Of a stretch of DNA of 64,000 nucleotides, positions 1 through 7,128 are shown piece after piece. Each line of letters begins with the position of its first letter. Position 1 is the first letter of the stretch. Under the pieces are notes generated by a model, which had not been told where the DNA came from, searched no databases, and saw nothing but the letters and a program-made list of their open reading frames with translations. The translations under genes were made by a program, and so were the position numbers. The DNA comes from Actinomyces sp. (GTDB lineage Bacteria > Actinomycetota > Actinomycetes > Actinomycetales > Actinomycetaceae). Location of the stretch: the NCBI GenBank assembly GCA_022649165.1, contig JALCNR010000002.1, positions 186,001 through 250,000 on the forward strand, written 5' to 3'.

Positions 1-1168
1 CGTCGACGGCCAGCACGTCGGCCCGCGGCTCCGTCACGTCCCCTTGCGCCCGGCGGACCGCGATGCTCGTGGCGAACTCGCCCGCGCCGACCCACTGCTG
101 CGAGCCCTCCGCGACGTGGATGCGGGCGCGTGCCCCGGCGCCCGCCCGGCTCGCGGCGGCACGGTCCGCGGCCTCCAGCAGAACGGGCACCAGGTCGGCG
201 GCCCGCTCCCGCACCACCACCGCGACGTTCAGCGTGTTGCAGACCTTGCGGTCCAGCGAGTGCTCGACGGCGCCCGAGAAGCGCGCCGCGTCCGCGGCGG
301 CATCCGCCACGAGCCAGGCGCCGCCCGTGCCGTGCGCGGAGACCGGGACGCCGGCCTGGCGGGCGACGGCCGACAGCTCCATGACGGCCCGCCCCGTGCC
401 CCGGGTGACGGCCAGGGCCAGCCGCGGATCGCTGAAGAGGGCCCAACCCGCTGACCGGTCCCGCACGGGGACGATGCCGATGGTGCCCTCGGGCAGGCCG
501 GATGTCCGCAGCGCCGGGGCCAGTGCCAGGTCGCGGATGGCCTCCGCCGTCCCCAGGGCATCGCCGCCGATGCGCAGGACCGCCGTGTTGCCGGTCGCCA
601 CGACGCCGGCGGCGTCGGCCAGCACATTGGGCCGCCCCTCGAAGACGAAGGCGACGACGCCCAGTGGCGCCGTGACCTCGGTGACGTCCCAGCCGTCGTG
701 GGAGATACGGCCCACGGGCCTCGACAGGGCGGCGGGGCCTTCCCCGCCGACGCGTCGCGCCCATCCCCGCAGGCCGGCCGTCATCTCCTCGCGGACGCGC
801 CCCGAGACCTCGAGGCGCGTGGTCGAACGGCCGCGCTCCCGGGCGCGCGCGACATCCGCCTCGTTGGCCCTCTCGATCCTCTCCCACCCCTCCTCCAGGC
901 GGGACGCGAACTCGTCGAAGAACGCGCCGACCGCGGCGGGAGGGACGGCCCGCAGCGCCGTGAACGCCTCGACGGCGGCGTCGACCTGCCGTGTGACGGC
1001 CCGGCGCACATCGGAGGGGACGTGCAGCAGCGCGCCGGTCTGCTGGACGACGTACAGCGCGTCGCCGGGTCGGAAGGCGCGGGCCAGCTTCTCGTCGACG
1101 ACGGCGATTCGGTCGCCGCCGTACGGGATCGGCATGCCGGCAGTGAGCTCGGTGAGCGTCGATGTCAT
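1..1168 (-). CDS. ProA-like aldehyde dehydrogenase (partial, 3' end outside window)
   Basis: The reading frame runs from an ATG at 1168, 6 nt after an AGGAGG box, off the left edge of the window; about 389 residues are visible. The fold is the ALDH superfamily, ProA (glutamate-5-semialdehyde dehydrogenase) branch. An N-terminal helix pair with an I-x-x-AN-x-x-DV-x-x-AR pattern lies near residues 100-115, a GRPNV..DAAG nucleotide-binding stretch near 180, and the catalytic cysteine sits in DRKVCNTLNV near 310. In proline synthesis ProA reduces gamma-glutamyl phosphate with NADPH. Two things are odd: about 55 extra residues precede the normal ProA start, and many family positions differ, for example GTGGAWLV where ProA usually has a GVGNCH-like segment. 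The substrate could therefore differ. No proB is next to it in the window. Confidence 0.75.
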   Translation of the reverse strand, partial: MTSTLTELTAGMPIPYGGDRIAVVDEKLARAFRPGDALYVVQQTGALLHVPSDVRRAVTRQVDAAVEAFTALRAVPPAAVGAFFDEFASRLEEGWERIERANEADVARARERGRSTTRLEVSGRVREEMTAGLRGWARRVGGEGPAALSRPVGRISHDGWDVTEVTAPLGVVAFVFEGRPNVLADAAGVVATGNTAVLRIGGDALGTAEAIRDLALAPALRTSGLPEGTIGIVPVRDRSAGWALFSDPRLALAVTRGTGRAVMELSAVARQAGVPVSAHGTGGAWLVADAAADAARFSGAVEHSLDRKVCNTLNVAVVVRERAADLVPVLLEAADRAAASRAGAGARARIHVAEGSQQWVGAGEFATSIAVRRAQGDVTEPRADVLAVD

Positions 1169-1211
1169 CGGGGCCTCCTAGGCGGGTGCCGGGCGCGGCT
1201 CCGCCCGTCGA

Positions 1212-1232
1212 GCCACCAGCCTAGGCGGTGGC
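1212..1232 (-). promoter_or_regulatory. Probable promoter of the ProA-like gene within an inverted repeat
   Basis: On the minus strand a TAGGCT -10 hexamer (1223 to 1218) lies about 50 nt before the ATG at 1168. It sits in the middle of an inverted repeat GCCACC-N9-GGTGGC (1212-1232). A repressor bound there would block the promoter. The assignment is inference from sequence symmetry. Confidence 0.35.
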
Positions 1233-1327
1233 CGAGCGCCCCGCCCGCGACGGCGCTCACGCAAGATGTCTGCGGCCGCGCGGTTCCGGGAGGAACGGCG
1301 GAGCGCCGACCTCGGGACACAGAAAAG

Positions 1328-1348
1328 CTGATATCGACCGAATATCAG
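1328..1348. promoter_or_regulatory. Operator-like palindrome CTGATA-N9-TATCAG, copy 1
   Basis: A 21-bp element with perfect arms (CTGATAT..ATATCAG, 7 bp each) lies 3 nt upstream of the -10 hexamer of the satD promoter, about -36 to -16 from the predicted start of transcription. The same spacing and the same six-base arms recur at 2742-2762, just after the operon. The position fits a binding site for a regulator acting on satD, possibly SatD itself. Confidence 0.6.
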
Positions 1349-1351
1349 TGA

Positions 1352-1357
1352 TATCGT
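1352..1357 (+). promoter_or_regulatory. Leaderless -10 element of satD (TATCGT)
   Basis: TATCGT is followed by 6 nt and then the ATG at 1364, and there is no Shine-Dalgarno sequence. This matches the TANNNT-N6/7-start pattern seen at seven other genes in the window, so the transcript probably begins at the start codon. Confidence 0.55.
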
Positions 1358-1363
1358 CACCCT

Positions 1364-2047
1364 ATGAACGCCGCGCCTGACTCCGGGGCCTCCGAGACGT
1401 CCGCGAGGGGGGGAACCGCTGCCCTCATCGCCGACATCGTCGGCTCCCGCACGCTCCCCGACCGCGCCGGGGCGCAGGCCGCCATCCTCGGCGTGCTCGA
1501 ACGGGCCGGCGAGGGGCTCGATGTCCGACGCGCCCCCTGGGCGACGGTCGGCGACGAGTTCCAGGTCGTCCTCGGCTCGCGCGAGGACGCCGTGGCCTAC
1601 ACCGCCCGCGCCCATCTGCTGCTGCCCGTCGGCCTCGGCCTGCGCTTCGGCATCGGCATCGGCGACGCCCTCACGCTGGAGGCCGCGGCCCACGACGGCG
1701 CGGCTCTGGAAGACGGGTCGGCCTGGTGGGCCGCCCGCGACGCCATCGACCGCGCCCACCGGCTGGAGGACTCCGGGCACCCCACCGCCCGGACCTGGAT
1801 GTGCGCGACGGACGACGGTCCCGCGACGACGGTCCCCAATGGGCTGCTCCTCATCCGCGACCATGTCATCGCCCGGATGAAGGCCCGGGAGCGACGCATC
1901 GCGGCGGGGCTGCTCATGGGCCGCACCCAGGTGGATCTGGGTGCCGAGGAGGGCATCGGCCAATCCGCCGTCTCCCAGTCGGCCCACCGCTCCGGGGCCG
2001 CCGAGCTCCTCCTGGTCCAGCGGATCCTGCTGGAGGAGGGCCGATGA
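1364..2047 (+). CDS. SatD-family protein with C-terminal helix-turn-helix
   Basis: This 227-residue protein resembles the SatD family named from the Streptococcus mutans sat operon. The N-terminal half carries the typical ALIADIVGSR opening and a later TVGDEFQVVLG segment, a nucleotide-cyclase-like fold in which D and GDEFQ positions recall metal-binding sites. Residues from about 175 form an HTH-like region with the TQVDLGAEEGIGQSAVSQS sequence, which suggests DNA binding. The gene overlaps the next one by 4 nt (ATGA), so the two are translationally coupled. It starts on a probably leaderless mRNA. Its biochemical role is not established in the family; autoregulation through the flanking palindromes is my inference. 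Confidence 0.75.
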   Translation: MNAAPDSGASETSARGGTAALIADIVGSRTLPDRAGAQAAILGVLERAGEGLDVRRAPWATVGDEFQVVLGSREDAVAYTARAHLLLPVGLGLRFGIGIGDALTLEAAAHDGAALEDGSAWWAARDAIDRAHRLEDSGHPTARTWMCATDDGPATTVPNGLLLIRDHVIARMKARERRIAAGLLMGRTQVDLGAEEGIGQSAVSQSAHRSGAAELLLVQRILLEEGR

Positions 2048-2745
2048 CCGCCGCGTTGCTTCTGCTCGCCGCCGGCGTCGGTTCGCTGGTCCCGTCGGTG
2101 CCGGGCCTGCGACGTCGCCGGTCGCGCGTCCTCGCCTGGGCCGCGTGGGCTCTCGCCGCGGCCGCGCTGGGCGCGTGGGGCCTCGGGATGGCGCCTCTCG
2201 CCTCGGCGGCCGCGGTAGCCGTCTCCGCCTTGTGGTGGGCGCTGTCCGTCTGCGCTCCCCCGTCCGCGCCCGCCCGGCTCATCGCCGGCGACGCCCTCCT
2301 CACCGTCGCCGTCGCCGCGGCGCTCGTCTGGCCGCTCCCGACCGGCGCCGGCACGCTGGCGGGGCCATCCCTCCTGGTCGCCGTCCCTGGAGTCCTGATC
2401 CTGCTCGGCCCGGCTGCGAATCGCTTGGTCGGAGCCGTGCTCGCCTCGGTCCGGGTGGGTCCGGCCCCCGCGCGGACGGGAGAACGCCCGGAGCGCCGGA
2501 TCTCGCGTCTGCGCGGCGGACGCGTGATCGGCCCCCTCGAACGGCTGCTCATCGTCGGTCTGGCGCTGTCCGGCGCCGAGACCGCGATCGCAGCCGTCGT
2601 CGCCGCGAAGGGCATCGTGCGGTTCCCGGAGATCTCCCGGGACAACGCCGGTGACGCCGCCGAGGAGTTCCTCATCGGCTCCATGACCAGCTGGCTCGTG
2701 GCCGGTCTGGCGGCAGCCGCCCTGCACGGTCTGCAGAACTACTGA
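2044..2745 (+). CDS. Polytopic membrane protein coupled to satD
   Basis: A 233-residue protein with about seven hydrophobic segments, rich in Ala, Leu and Val. The N-terminal half (residues 1-120) is almost continuously hydrophobic. A short Arg-rich cytoplasmic-type stretch (about 140-165) follows, and two more membrane segments close the protein, the first containing ERLLIVGLAL and AAKGIVRF. This C-terminal pattern is common in membrane proteins encoded next to satD in Actinobacteria. The ATG overlaps the satD stop codon (ATGA), and its own stop TGA lies inside the second operator copy. I cannot assign a function. Confidence 0.75.
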   Translation: MTAALLLLAAGVGSLVPSVPGLRRRRSRVLAWAAWALAAAALGAWGLGMAPLASAAAVAVSALWWALSVCAPPSAPARLIAGDALLTVAVAAALVWPLPTGAGTLAGPSLLVAVPGVLILLGPAANRLVGAVLASVRVGPAPARTGERPERRISRLRGGRVIGPLERLLIVGLALSGAETAIAAVVAAKGIVRFPEISRDNAGDAAEEFLIGSMTSWLVAGLAAAALHGLQNY

Positions 2746-2762
2746 TACGCCTCGGATATCAG
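2742..2762. promoter_or_regulatory. Operator-like palindrome CTGATA-N9-TATCAG, copy 2
   Basis: This 21-bp element has the same six-base arms and nine-base spacer length as copy 1. It overlaps the stop codon of the satD-operon membrane protein (2743-2745) and the stop codon of mnmA (2759-2761) between the two convergent genes. It may support looping with copy 1 or act as a roadblock. Confidence 0.5.
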
Positions 2763-3958
2763 CGGTTCTGAGCCTCCGGGACGCCCTCGTCGATGGAGCC
2801 GGGGAGCCCGGCGCGCGCTGAGGCCCCGATCGTCGCCTCGGCGATCGCCCTCGTCCCCCGGTAGAGCACCAGCGACTGGCCCGGGGCGATGCCCCGGACG
2901 GGCCGGGCCAGGTCGACGACCAGGCGCCCGCCCGCCCGCGCGACCGCCCGCACCACCGACGGGGCCCCGTGCGCACGGACCTGGGCCGTGAGGACCCGCG
3001 GCGGGACATCCGCGAGGCGCCTTCCCCCCAGCGAGGGGCCGAACGCCTCCGTTGCCGCTCCCTCCACGGCTCCCGCGTCGTCGGGCGCGAGCCACACGAC
3101 GTCCCGGCAGGCGATGCGGTCCACGCTGAGCAACTCGGAGGCGCCCACGACCACCTGGTTCGCCTCCGGCCGCGTCTCCACGACGTAGCGCGGCGCGCCG
3201 TCGGGGGCCGGGCGCTCGAGACGCAGCCCGCGGCGCTGGCCGACCGTGAAATTCCAGTACCCGTCGTGGGAGCCGAGGACCGTGCCGTCCACGCCGACGA
3301 TGTCACCGCGGCGCGACCCGAGCCTCGAGCGCAGGAAGCCCCGCGTGTCCCCGTCGGGGATGAAGCAGATGTCGTAGGAGTCGGGCTTCGCCGACACGCC
3401 GAGCCCGCGGCGTGCCGCCTCGGCGCGCACCCAGGCCTTCGAGGGCGCCTCGCCCAGCGGCAGCACGACGCGGGAGAGCTCCTCGCGGCCCATGACGGCG
3501 AGCACGTAGGACTGGTCCTTGGCCTCGTCGCGAGCCCGGTGCAGCTCGGGGCCGGCCGCTCCGTCCACGATCCGGGCGTAGTGGCCGGTGCACACGGCGT
3601 CGAAGCCCAATGCCCGTCCCCGCTCGGCGAGCTCGCGGAACTTGACGAACTCGTTGCAGCGCACGCAGGGGTTGGGGGTGTGGCCCGCCCGGTACTCGGC
3701 GACGAAGTCGGTGATGACGCTGCGCTCGAAGTCCTCGGCCAGGTCCCACACGTAGAACGGGATGCCGAGGATCTCCGCGGCGCGGGCCGCGTCCCCGGCG
3801 TCCTCCACCGAGCAGCATCCGCGGGACCCGATGCGGCAGGCCTGGGGCTGGCTCGACAGGGCCATGTGGACGGCGACGACGTCGTGCCCGGCCTCGACGG
3901 CCAGGGCCGCGGCGACGGCCGAGTCGACTCCCCCTGAGAGCGCGGCGAGGATCCTCAT
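2759..3958 (-). CDS. mnmA: tRNA-specific 2-thiouridylase
   Basis: At 399 residues this cytoplasmic enzyme adenylates and thiolates U34 of the Lys, Glu and Gln tRNA wobble base to give 2-thiouridine. The PP-loop SGGVDSA is at residues 8-14. The two catalytic cysteines are in PNPCVRCN (near 100) and DICFIPDGD (near 200). A GHYARI segment contacts the tRNA acceptor region, and a C-terminal beta barrel completes the usual length. The start codon overlaps the stop of the upstream cysteine desulfurase by 4 nt, so sulfur donor and acceptor enzymes are made together. The gene is the last of the etfB-etfA-desulfurase-mnmA run. Confidence 0.95.
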   Translation of the reverse strand: MRILAALSGGVDSAVAAALAVEAGHDVVAVHMALSSQPQACRIGSRGCCSVEDAGDAARAAEILGIPFYVWDLAEDFERSVITDFVAEYRAGHTPNPCVRCNEFVKFRELAERGRALGFDAVCTGHYARIVDGAAGPELHRARDEAKDQSYVLAVMGREELSRVVLPLGEAPSKAWVRAEAARRGLGVSAKPDSYDICFIPDGDTRGFLRSRLGSRRGDIVGVDGTVLGSHDGYWNFTVGQRRGLRLERPAPDGAPRYVVETRPEANQVVVGASELLSVDRIACRDVVWLAPDDAGAVEGAATEAFGPSLGGRRLADVPPRVLTAQVRAHGAPSVVRAVARAGGRLVVDLARPVRGIAPGQSLVLYRGTRAIAEATIGASARAGLPGSIDEGVPEAQNR

Positions 3959-5220
3959 GGCCGCGCCTCCCCGACGGTGGCGGGCGCCGTGGACGCGCCC
4001 GCCCGGGGATCCGGGCGGCGTGGGCGGTTCGCCCGGTCGCGGGCGTCCAGCCTCTGTCCCGCGCGGATCGCCTGGGGCAGCGCGGCGAGAAGGGCGTCGA
4101 CGTCGGAGGCGGAGGTGGTCGGGCCCATGGAGACGCGCAGCACCCCCAGCGCCTGCCGTTCGCCGCGCCCCAGTGCGAGGACCGCGGCGGAGGGCCGGGT
4201 GACTCCGGCATGGCAGGCGGAGCCGGCGGAGACGAGGACGCCGGCGGCGTCCATCGCCAGGAGCACGGCCTCCGGGTGGGCGGTGTCCACGGAAAGGTGC
4301 GCGATGGCTGGGGAGCAGGGGGCCTCGGGGGCGAGCGTGGCGCGGGATCCTGCAGGGAGCCCGGACAGGAGCCGGGCGCGCAGGCCGGTGAGGTGCCGAC
4401 GCAGGGCCTCGCGCTGGGCGACGGCCTCCTCCAGGGCGGCGGCCAGCGCGCAGGCGCCGGCCACATCCGGCGTGCCCGAGCGGATGCCCCGTTCCTGGCC
4501 GCCGCCCGGACGGTCGGTGACCAGCGGCGTCCCCCGGCGCACGAGCAGGACGCCCGTTCCGGCGGGGGCGCCGATCTTGTGCCCGCCGACCGTCATGAGG
4601 TCGACGCCCAGGGCGTGGAAGTCGACGTCGAGGACGCCCACGGCCTGCGCCGCGTCGGTGTGGACCAGGGGCCGGGATCCGTCGTCGCCCGCCAGCGCCT
4701 CAGTGAGCGCCGCCACGGGCTGAAGGGTCCCGAGCTCCGAGGAGACCATGGACAGCGAGGCCACGGCGAGGCGGGGGGCGGCCTCCGCCAGCGCGGCCGG
4801 GTCGACGACGCTCACGCCGAGCGCGGAGACGGGCAGGAGGGCCCACTCGAAACCCGCCGGGGCGAGCACCGCGCTCTGGGCGCCCACGGCGTCGTGTTCG
4901 AGGGCAGACGCCAGCACGCGGGTGCGCCGCGGGTCCCGGGCGCGCGCCCCGCGCGCGCCTCCGGCCACGGCCAGGGCATCGGACTCCGTGGCCCCCGAGG
5001 TGAGGACCACCTCCGCGCGGTCCGCCCCCAGCGCCGCGCCGATGCGCTCGCGCGCGTCCTCGAGCAGGCGACGGGCGGAGCGGCCGCCGGCGTGCAGCGC
5101 CGAGGGGTTGCCGGGCACGGCGGACAGAGCGCGCGTCGCCCCCACCCACGCCTGGAGGGCGCACTCGCGCACGGGGGCGGTGGCGGCGTGGTCCAGGTAG
5201 TGGACGGTATCCGGGCTCAC
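3955..5220 (-). CDS. Cysteine desulfurase (NifS/IscS type)
   Basis: This 421-residue class V PLP enzyme removes sulfur from cysteine as a persulfide. YLDHAATAP is near residue 8, TSGATESD near 75, the PLP lysine is in [12 protein letters not shown] near 215, and the sulfur-carrying cysteine lies in SAGSACHAG near 335. The start is a GTG that overlaps the etfA stop by 4 nt (GTGA), and the end overlaps mnmA. This pairing suggests its sulfur goes mainly to tRNA thiolation. The C-terminal 35 residues (rich in Arg and Pro) are an extension with no recognised role. Confidence 0.92.
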   Translation of the reverse strand: MSPDTVHYLDHAATAPVRECALQAWVGATRALSAVPGNPSALHAGGRSARRLLEDARERIGAALGADRAEVVLTSGATESDALAVAGGARGARARDPRRTRVLASALEHDAVGAQSAVLAPAGFEWALLPVSALGVSVVDPAALAEAAPRLAVASLSMVSSELGTLQPVAALTEALAGDDGSRPLVHTDAAQAVGVLDVDFHALGVDLMTVGGHKIGAPAGTGVLLVRRGTPLVTDRPGGGQERGIRSGTPDVAGACALAAALEEAVAQREALRRHLTGLRARLLSGLPAGSRATLAPEAPCSPAIAHLSVDTAHPEAVLLAMDAAGVLVSAGSACHAGVTRPSAAVLALGRGERQALGVLRVSMGPTTSASDVDALLAALPQAIRAGQRLDARDRANRPRRPDPRAGASTAPATVGEARP

Positions 5221-6215
5221 TGCCCGCCCAGCTCCTTCCTCAGGGTCTCAAGGGCCTGGGGGATGACCTCGAAGAGGTCACCGACGACGCCGAAGTCCGC
5301 GATGTCGAAGATCGGGGCGTCGGGATCGTCGTCCACGGCGACGATGCGGCGGGCGGCCTGCATGCCGACCGTGTGGTGGATGGCGCCGGAGACGCCGAGT
5401 CCGATGTAGATCCTCGGGGCCACGGAGACGCCGGTTTGCCCGATCTGGAGGGCGCGGGGGGCCCACCCCTCGTCGCAGGCGACGCGCGTGGCGCCCACAG
5501 CCCCGCCCAGGACATCGGCGAGGGCGCGCACGGGGCCGAAGTCCCCGCCGGTCCCCCGGCCGCCCACGACGACGACCCGGGCGTCCGCCAGCGCCACGCC
5601 GCCCGTGGACTCCTGCCGCGTCGAGGACACGAGCTCGACGCCCAGGGACTCCGGCGAGGACCGGACCGCGACGCGGACGACCTCGGGCGAGGACGGCTCG
5701 GCGGCCGGGCGGGCCTCGACGCTGGAGGGGCGCACCGCGATCACCGGGACCCGCCCCGTCAGACGCACCCGTGTGGCCCATGTGCCGGCGAACGCGGACT
5801 TGCGGACCTCGAGCGCGCCGTCCTCCGCCTCGACGCCGGCGGCGTCCACGACCGCCCCGCCGCCCAGGCGCACCGCGAGCACCGCGGCGACCTCGCGCCC
5901 GCGGTAGTCCGACGCGACGAGCACGGCCGCGGGATCCTCTACCTCGGCCACGGCCCCCTCCACGGCGTCCGCGAGGACGGCGGGGACCCGCGAGGAGCGC
6001 CCGGCCAGGTCGGGCGCCAGCACGCGGGCGGCGCCCTGCTCCCCCAGCGTCGCGAGATCCGGCGAGTCGACGGGGGCGACGGCCACGACCCCGCCCGTCG
6101 TGAGGGACCGGGCCAGCGTCAACAGCTGCGCGGACGTCGGGGCAAGCCCACCGCCCTCCGCCTCGTCCAGGTGGTCGACGAGGACGACGATCGGACGTTC
6201 CAGGACCTCGCCCAT
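5217..6215 (-). CDS. etfA: Electron transfer flavoprotein alpha subunit
   Basis: A 332-residue soluble flavoprotein subunit that binds FAD and carries electrons from dehydrogenases to a membrane acceptor. The C-terminal FAD domain has GGRGTGGDFG near residue 215, IGQTGVSVAPRIYIGLGVSGAIHH near 260-283, and a closing VVGDLFEVIPQALE. The ATG at 6215 is chosen because it follows a GGAGGTGA ribosome site directly after etfB; upstream in-frame sequence lies inside etfB. Neighbouring etfB supplies the partner subunit. No dehydrogenase partner is present in the window. Confidence 0.93.
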   Translation of the reverse strand: MGEVLERPIVVLVDHLDEAEGGGLAPTSAQLLTLARSLTTGGVVAVAPVDSPDLATLGEQGAARVLAPDLAGRSSRVPAVLADAVEGAVAEVEDPAAVLVASDYRGREVAAVLAVRLGGGAVVDAAGVEAEDGALEVRKSAFAGTWATRVRLTGRVPVIAVRPSSVEARPAAEPSSPEVVRVAVRSSPESLGVELVSSTRQESTGGVALADARVVVVGGRGTGGDFGPVRALADVLGGAVGATRVACDEGWAPRALQIGQTGVSVAPRIYIGLGVSGAIHHTVGMQAARRIVAVDDDPDAPIFDIADFGVVGDLFEVIPQALETLRKELGGQ

Positions 6216-6217
6216 GC

Positions 6218-7000
6218 TCACTTCACCTCCTCGATCAGGTACCGTGCCAGCCGCTCTCCGCCGTCCCCGGAGTCCGCGATGATGGTGCCGGGACCGGAGC
6301 GCTCGATGGCGCCCGCCTCCAGGACCCGGGTCGAGGACGGGGGCAGGCCCTCCCCCTCCGCGAGGTCGTCCAGGGTCCACTGCTCGACCGGTTTCGCCCG
6401 CGCGGCCCGCATTGTCTGAAAGCTCGGGTAGCGCGGCTCGTTGATCTGGTCGGTGACGCTGACGACCACCGGGGCTCCGGCCTCGGAGACCTCGTCGAAT
6501 CCATCCGCCGAGCGCTCGGCGCGCACGCGCCAGGCGCCCTCGGCCCCCGACACCTCCAGGGCGTGGGCCAGTCCCAGCGCGGGCCAGCGCAGCTCGGCGG
6601 CCAGCGCAGCCGGCACCATCGACGTCATGCCATCCAGGCTCGCCATGCCGGTGACCACCAGGTCGACCGGGGCCTCGGAGCCGAGGCGCCGCACCGCCGC
6701 CGCCAGGACGGCGGCCGTCGCGATCGCATCCGCTCCCGCCAGGCGGTCATCGGTGACCACGACGCCGCGGTCGGCTCCCATCTGGAGGGCGCGCATCACC
6801 GCGTCGTGGGCGTCCTCGGGTCCCATCGTCACGGCGACGACCTCGCCGCCGTGGGCCTCGACGAGGCTGACCGCCTCCTCCACGGCGTTCTCGTCGAGCT
6901 CGTTGAGCACGTCGTCCTCGCCGCGCACGACGCGGCCGTCCTCGATGCGCCGGTCCGACTGGGCGTCGGGCACGTGCTTGACACACACCACGATTCTCAT
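6218..7000 (-). CDS. etfB: Electron transfer flavoprotein beta subunit
   Basis: The 260-residue beta subunit begins MRIVVCVKHVPD, the usual start of the family, so ATG 7000 is preferred over a GTG/ATG 18 nt upstream. Conserved features are NELDENAVEEA near residue 38, VTMGPEDA near 60, DLVVTGMASLDG near 115 and a SVTDQINEPRYPSF segment near 190. It forms the ETF heterodimer with EtfA, whose gene follows after 2 nt. A weak CACGCT hexamer lies 6 nt before the ATG and might drive a leaderless transcript. Confidence 0.93.
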   Translation of the reverse strand: MRIVVCVKHVPDAQSDRRIEDGRVVRGEDDVLNELDENAVEEAVSLVEAHGGEVVAVTMGPEDAHDAVMRALQMGADRGVVVTDDRLAGADAIATAAVLAAAVRRLGSEAPVDLVVTGMASLDGMTSMVPAALAAELRWPALGLAHALEVSGAEGAWRVRAERSADGFDEVSEAGAPVVVSVTDQINEPRYPSFQTMRAARAKPVEQWTLDDLAEGEGLPPSSTRVLEAGAIERSGPGTIIADSGDGGERLARYLIEEVK

Positions 7001-7102
7001 GGTCCCAGCGTGCCACATTTTCCGTACCCGGCTCCTTCCCTATTTCGTCGCGAAGGTCACCCGGGACGGGGCACCCGGGCGGGGACGCGGCCGTCCGGCG
7101 GC

Positions 7103-7108
7103 TACGAT
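7103..7108 (+). promoter_or_regulatory. Possible -10 element of glgX (TACGAT)
   Basis: TACGAT lies 20 nt before the ATG at 7129 in the etfB-glgX divergent gap, with a GGGGAGG ribosome site between them. No convincing -35 box is seen. Confidence 0.35.
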
Positions 7109-7128
7109 TCGGGGAGGCGCACGACGCC

